From NCBI GenBank assembly GCA_045639325.1, contig JAZUCU010000014.1, positions 1-64,000 on the forward strand: a DNA stretch of 64,000 bases. The letters are read 5' to 3'. This DNA comes from RGIG8244 sp045639325 (GTDB taxonomy: Bacteria; Verrucomicrobiota; Lentisphaeria; Victivallales; UBA1829). This document shows, one piece after another, positions 60,336-64,000 of the stretch. Below the pieces are notes generated by a model that did no database searches, had not been told where the DNA came from, and was given only the letters and a program-made list of their open reading frames with translations. Within the stretch, counting starts at the first letter, position 1, and each line of letters opens with the position of its first letter. Made by a program: the position numbers and the translations under genes.

Positions 60336-60363
60336 ACAATACTTGCGTTTCTCCATTTTTCAA
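60336..60363 (-). promoter_or_regulatory. Promoter of the exbB operon
   Basis: Minus strand: TTGAAA (60358-60363), 16-nt spacer, TATTGT (60336-60341). Overlaps the divergent ROK promoter, so the two may compete. Confidence 0.5.
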
Positions 60364-60371
60364 TGTATATT
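60343..60371 (+). promoter_or_regulatory. Promoter of the ROK-kinase operon
   Basis: TTGCGT, 17-nt spacer, TATATTT. Lies across the divergent exbB promoter. Confidence 0.55.
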
Positions 60372-60409
60372 TTAAAAAAAATTAAAAAATTTATTTATGG
60401 AGTATTATC

Positions 60410-61405
60410 ATGAACCAAGTTTTTCCTGTTTTGGGATTCGATATCGGCGGTACTAAAATCGCTGTATGCCTCGCTTTGAGTGATGGAACCATCCTCGCTT
60501 CCGCACGCGTTGATAACCGGGACCGCGATCCGAAAGACGTTCTCCCCGAACTCGTCGCCGCCGGTAAGAAGCTGCTCGCAGAACAGAATATTCAGCCCGG
60601 CGAACTGAAAGCTCTCGGGATCGGTTCTCCCTCCCCCATGGATTGGAAAGCCGGTATGATCCAGGCTCCCCACAACATGCCCCGTTGGAAAGATGTCCCC
60701 ATCCGCGACTACCTCGCAAACGAATTCGGCGTCCCCGGCTTCTTTGATAACGATGCCAACGCTGCCGGTCTGGCAGAATGGCTCTTCGGTGCCGGTCAGG
60801 GTGTGGATGATATGATTTATTTGACCATGAGCACCGGTATCGGCGGCGGTATCATCACTTCCGGCCGTATGCTCCGCGGCAGAAACAACTATGCCGGCGA
60901 AGTCGGTCACATGGTTATCGACCCCACCGGTCCGGTCTGCAATTGCGGTCAGAAAGGCGACTACGAAGCATTCTGCGGCGGTCTTGCCATCGCCCAGAGA
61001 TTGCGCAAACAGTTGGCAGATCAGCCCGATTCCGCTATTGTGAAAGCGGCAGGCGGCAATGCAGAAGCCATCGATATGCGTGCATTGGAAATCGCGGTAC
61101 GTGAAGGCGATGCTTTCGCTGTTTCCGTGTGGGATGAAATGATGGAACGCAATGCCCAGGCTATGGGTGCACTGATGAATATCTTCAATCCTTCCGTAAT
61201 CGCTCTCGGTACCATCGCGGTTCATTGCGGCGATCTCTTCATGAAACCGCTGCTGGAACGGATTCCCAAATATTCCTGGCCCCAGATGAAATGCGATATC
61301 GTCCCCAGCAAACTCGGCGGCAAAGCCGGTGAATATTCCGGTATCGCGGTCGCGCTCTATTCTCTGTATGAACAGGGTCAGTGGACACTCCCCTGGAATA
61401 AATAA
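60410..61405 (+). CDS. ROK-family sugar kinase (glucokinase-like)
   Basis: 331 aa, GGAG upstream. ATP-binding FDIGGTKIAVCLA, GIGSPSPMDW, FFDNDANAAGLAEW (catalytic Asp), TMSTGIGGGI, and EVGHMVIDPTGPVCNCGQKGDYEAFCGG. The zinc motif CxCGxxGCxE reads CNCGQKGDYE: the third Cys is Asp, with another Cys four residues further. Probably phosphorylates glucose or an N-acetyl-hexosamine. First gene of a plus-strand group. Confidence 0.93.
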   Translation: MNQVFPVLGFDIGGTKIAVCLALSDGTILASARVDNRDRDPKDVLPELVAAGKKLLAEQNIQPGELKALGIGSPSPMDWKAGMIQAPHNMPRWKDVPIRDYLANEFGVPGFFDNDANAAGLAEWLFGAGQGVDDMIYLTMSTGIGGGIITSGRMLRGRNNYAGEVGHMVIDPTGPVCNCGQKGDYEAFCGGLAIAQRLRKQLADQPDSAIVKAAGGNAEAIDMRALEIAVREGDAFAVSVWDEMMERNAQAMGALMNIFNPSVIALGTIAVHCGDLFMKPLLERIPKYSWPQMKCDIVPSKLGGKAGEYSGIAVALYSLYEQGQWTLPWNK

Positions 61406-61418
61406 GGATCGATGTTCC

Positions 61419-61904
61419 ATGCCTTCCAAAGAAATTCTCATCAGATATTCCTGCAAACGGAAACGGGATGTAGTCACAGGGCTTGCCATCGCAATGATGA
61501 TTTTCATCGTTGCGGCACAGCTCTACCTGACCCTGATTGTTCCCATCCAGCTGCAGAAACGCAATATTTATGAGTTTCATGTGGAAAAAGATAAAGTAAT
61601 CAAGCAGGCGGATAACTTCCGGATCAACATGCGGAATTTCCGCCCGACTGGTAAACTTCAGCGCGGGGAAGTTGATCTTGTCCGTAACACCATGAATCAG
61701 CTTGTGATTTATCTTACGGAACATCAGGACTATATGAATGAAAAACAGGTCTTTGAAGTAAAACGCACATTCGATCGTTTTAATCATTTCCTGTACAGTT
61801 GGAAAGCAAAAAAGCCGAAATTCTTCATTCGCGAAGAAAAAATCGATCAGGCAAAACTGATCAATTCCATCGCCAATGAACTTGTCGCAGAAAAAAAGAA
61901 TTGA
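61419..61904 (+). CDS. Small single-pass membrane protein, unknown
   Basis: 161 aa from ATG 61419 (AAGGA about 13 nt upstream). One membrane helix near residues 21-42 (GLAIAMMIFIVAAQLYLTLIV), short basic cytoplasmic start, then about 110 charged helical residues outside. No domain is recognised. Fits tightly between the ROK kinase and the heptose-kinase-like gene. Confidence 0.75.
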   Translation: MPSKEILIRYSCKRKRDVVTGLAIAMMIFIVAAQLYLTLIVPIQLQKRNIYEFHVEKDKVIKQADNFRINMRNFRPTGKLQRGEVDLVRNTMNQLVIYLTEHQDYMNEKQVFEVKRTFDRFNHFLYSWKAKKPKFFIREEKIDQAKLINSIANELVAEKKN

Positions 61905-61911
61905 GTTGAAT

Positions 61912-62925
61912 ATGACTATCGCACAAAATCGCCTCGCTGAAATTTTTGACGCTATGAACCGGACAAGGGTCGCTGTTCTCGGCGACCTCATGCTTGATAT
62001 CTATATCAGCGGCCCGGCTAACAGACTTTCTCAGGAAGCTCCCGTCCCCGTTCTCCTCGTGCGGAATCAGGAAGCACGCCTCGGCGGTGCCGCCAACGTA
62101 ATGCACAACCTGATGAGCCTGGCTCCTCAATGCAAAGTCGGAGCTTATGGCGTGGTGGGTGATGATGCATACGGTCAGCAACTGAAACAATTCCTCTGCA
62201 AAGATAATATCGCAATCGACGGCGTCCTTGTCGATCCCTCCAGACGCACCACGATCAAACAGCGCGTCATCGTGTCCGGTCAGCAGGTCGTCCGCATGGA
62301 TGTGGAAGATACTCACCAGATCAACGGCGAAGTCCGGGAGCAGATGACGGAATTGCTTCTGAACGGCATCCGCAATCATCAATACGATGCTCTCATTTTT
62401 GAAGATTATGCCAAAGGGCTTCTGGAAAAAGAAATGCTTCAGAAAATCGCCGATGCTGCTCGCGCAGAAGGCATTTTCACCTCCCTTGACCCCCATCCCG
62501 GTCACGCAATGCAGATCTGCAATCTTTCTCTCATGACGCCGAACCGTATGGAAGCGTTCGGGCTCGCTGGTATTTATTGCTCCGATCCCAAAGACGTGGA
62601 AAAAGATGAAAGCCTCAAGCTCGTCGCCGACCGGATTATCGAAAGTTGGAAGCCGGATTCCCTGCTGATTACGCTGGGACATCAGGGCATGGCTCTGTTC
62701 CGCAAAAATCAGAATGTTCTGGCGATCCCCACGATCGCAAAAGAAGTCTTTGACGTCTCCGGTGCCGGTGATACGGTCATTGCAACTTACACCCTCTGCC
62801 GCGCTGCCGGCGCCACAGAAACAGAGGCGGCACAGATTGCAAATCATGCAGCCGGTATCGTGGTCGGCAAACGTGGAACGGCAACAACGGACAGACAGGA
62901 AATCTTCCAATCGTTCAAAGACTGA
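61912..62925 (+). CDS. rfaE1: D-glycero-beta-D-manno-heptose-7-phosphate kinase-like (RfaE/HldE kinase domain)
   Basis: 337 aa from ATG 61912. PfkB/ribokinase fold: VAVLGDLMLDIYISGPANRLSQEAPVPVL, LGGAANVMHNL, KQRVIVSGQQVVRMD, LITLGHQGMALF, and FDVSGAGDTVIATY (catalytic Asp). This is the kinase half of HldE; the nucleotidyltransferase half is absent. Phosphorylates heptose-7-P for lipopolysaccharide core, which fits an organism with an outer membrane. It starts 7 nt after the membrane-protein stop. Confidence 0.9.
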   Translation: MTIAQNRLAEIFDAMNRTRVAVLGDLMLDIYISGPANRLSQEAPVPVLLVRNQEARLGGAANVMHNLMSLAPQCKVGAYGVVGDDAYGQQLKQFLCKDNIAIDGVLVDPSRRTTIKQRVIVSGQQVVRMDVEDTHQINGEVREQMTELLLNGIRNHQYDALIFEDYAKGLLEKEMLQKIADAARAEGIFTSLDPHPGHAMQICNLSLMTPNRMEAFGLAGIYCSDPKDVEKDESLKLVADRIIESWKPDSLLITLGHQGMALFRKNQNVLAIPTIAKEVFDVSGAGDTVIATYTLCRAAGATETEAAQIANHAAGIVVGKRGTATTDRQEIFQSFKD

Positions 62926-62927
62926 TT

Positions 62928-63512
62928 ATGGCTTCCGCATTTCCCTTTGATTTGATTCTGGCTTCCGCCTCCCCCCGCAGAGCGGAATTGTTGCGGTCCG
63001 CCGGAATCACAGATTTCCGTATCATTCCTGCTCCCGATGTGGAAGAATTGGATGCAAAATCCATTTATGTACATTCCATTGCCTTGCAGAACAGCGAGAT
63101 GAAAGCCGCAGCAGTGGCGGATCTTTACCCGGATTCCGTTGTCATCGGTGCGGATACAGTCATTGAATTCGAGAATACCACCATCGGCAAACCGGCATCC
63201 GAACAACATGCCATTGAAATTCTTTCCGCCCTCTCCGGTAAGACCCATGAAACCGTGACAGGAGTCAGCATCATCTCCCGCAACCGCAACATCCGTATTC
63301 TGTTTACCGATGTCAGCACGGTCACATTCAAGCCTTTTGATGAAACGGTGATCCGGGAATATATGCAGAAAGTACACGTTCTTGATAAAGCCGGCGCATA
63401 CGCCATTCAAGAACATAGGGAGATGTTGATCCAATCCGTCGAAGGGTCGATCTCCAATATCATCGGACTCCCCGTTGACCGGGTCGCCGATGCATTGAAA
63501 AATCTTATTTGA
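62928..63512 (+). CDS. maf: Maf-family nucleoside triphosphate pyrophosphatase
   Basis: 194 aa. LILASASPRRAELLRSAGI, VIGADTVIEFENTTIGKP, ALSGKTHETVTGVSI, DKAGAYAIQE and IIGLPVDRVADAL: the whole Maf pattern at normal length. Hydrolyses non-canonical NTPs. It starts 2 nt after the heptose-kinase-like stop. Confidence 0.96.
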   Translation: MASAFPFDLILASASPRRAELLRSAGITDFRIIPAPDVEELDAKSIYVHSIALQNSEMKAAAVADLYPDSVVIGADTVIEFENTTIGKPASEQHAIEILSALSGKTHETVTGVSIISRNRNIRILFTDVSTVTFKPFDETVIREYMQKVHVLDKAGAYAIQEHREMLIQSVEGSISNIIGLPVDRVADALKNLI

Positions 63513-63534
63513 GAAGCAATTTCAACTTTTGAAA

Positions 63535-64000
63535 TTACCTCTTGAGTTTTTCCACCACAACTGCGGCGTTGGATCCGCCGAATGCCAGGGAAGTGGAAAG
63601 CGCATAGCGCACATCATCACCCAGCGCAGTCTCACAGGAAACCGGAGGAATCGGAATTTCCGGGTCCGTATTCGCGAAACCGCGGCTTGCCGGAATCTTT
63701 TTCTGTTCCAGCATCAGAATGGTAAAGACACATTCCAACGCTCCCGCTGCACCAAGCGTATGGCCTGTCCAGCCTTTGGTGGAAAGATATTTTACATTTT
63801 CACCGAAAATACGCGGGAACAGATTGCCTTCGCAGAAGTCATTCGCCGGTGTCGCTGTCCCGTGGGCATTGATGAAACTGATATCGGATGCCGTCACGCC
63901 CGCCTGCTCCATGGCATGCAGAATCGCCGTATGGAGTCCCTTGCCTTCGGGATGAGGACGTGTGATATGAAACGCATCGCAGGCATTGCCATATCCAGCA
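63535..64000 (-). CDS. fabF: 3-oxoacyl-[ACP] synthase II (FabF), C-terminal part, partial at the window edge
   Basis: The frame continues to the right edge without a start (GNACDAFHITRPHPEGKG). It includes the catalytic His motifs NAHGTATPAND and KGWTGHTLGAAGALE, and ends SLAFGGSNAAVVVEKLKR, the standard FabF C-terminus. Elongates fatty acids by decarboxylative condensation with malonyl-ACP. Convergent with maf; the stop lies in a small palindrome without a T-run (63518-63536). Confidence 0.93.
   Translation of the reverse strand, partial: AGYGNACDAFHITRPHPEGKGLHTAILHAMEQAGVTASDISFINAHGTATPANDFCEGNLFPRIFGENVKYLSTKGWTGHTLGAAGALECVFTILMLEQKKIPASRGFANTDPEIPIPPVSCETALGDDVRYALSTSLAFGGSNAAVVVEKLKR

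Noticed and set aside
63518..63536. Perfect palindrome aatttcaa-ctt-ttgaaatt as terminator between maf and fabF
   Set aside because: AT-only weak stem, no T-run, and it overlaps the fabF stop codon.

Overview
The window looks like a chromosomal segment of a carbohydrate-degrading anaerobe from the PVC superphylum, most likely Lentisphaerota (Victivallis-like). The clues are two pseudopilins of the Planctomycetes/Lentisphaerae type (N-terminal FTLIELLVVIAII followed by an H-X9-DG motif), large DUF4838 proteins beside them, a GreA carrying a very long N-terminal extension as in Chlamydiae, and many glycoside hydrolases. This assignment is inferred from gene content.

Region 1 (1-9.9 kb) is visibly AT-rich and looks transferred. 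A promoter at 329 drives five tightly packed genes: a small protein, a protein with a sigma-region-4-like end, an uncharacterised protein, and two tandem paralogous giants. Each giant carries a domain with the Lon-protease Ser/Lys dyad signature, a STAND/NB-ARC-type ATPase and TPR-like repeats. This is the best candidate for an undescribed conflict/defence system. A truncated transposase follows it. A 53-bp direct repeat and a possible small hydrophobic peptide lie upstream.

Region 2 (10.3-20.96 kb) holds a DUF89 protein, a minus-strand cluster (two amidohydrolases and a DegT-type aminotransferase) divergent from an AraC-type regulator, an unknown protein, a ceramidase-family lipoprotein lacking the expected nucleophile, a GH2 enzyme and a sugar isomerase-like protein.

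Region 3 (21.3-28.0 kb) is one plus-strand operon: esterase/propeller protein, N-acyl-D-amino-acid deacylase, CapA-like protein, Asp/Glu racemase, D-Ala-D-Ala-ligase-like ATP-grasp enzyme and gamma-glutamyl (C26) hydrolase. Together they point to D-amino-acid or gamma-glutamyl peptide metabolism.

Region 4 (28.0-38.7 kb) has a GH29 fucosidase, mnmG overlapped by a lone ABC permease, a minus-strand operon greA-phosphoesterase-SNF2 helicase, and a secondary esterase.

Region 5 (38.8-54.8 kb) contains two carbohydrate loci, each with a pseudopilin immediately before a DUF4838/CBM9-like protein. The first adds a PHP-like protein and a GH106-like enzyme. The second is led by a GntR/LacI-type regulator and a Gfo/Idh oxidoreductase and is followed by a GH30 enzyme.

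Region 6 (54.8-64 kb) has a minus-strand operon exbB-exbD-tonB, a GH29-like pseudoenzyme, an rRNA methyltransferase and mutY. Divergent from it is a ROK kinase, membrane protein, heptose-kinase-like and maf operon. The 3' part of fabF runs off the window.

Fifteen promoter-like sites were read by eye. Most fit TTGAAA-N16/17-TATATTA, so this genome's housekeeping -10 element seems to be TATATTA rather than TATAAT. No rRNA, tRNA or CRISPR array was seen.
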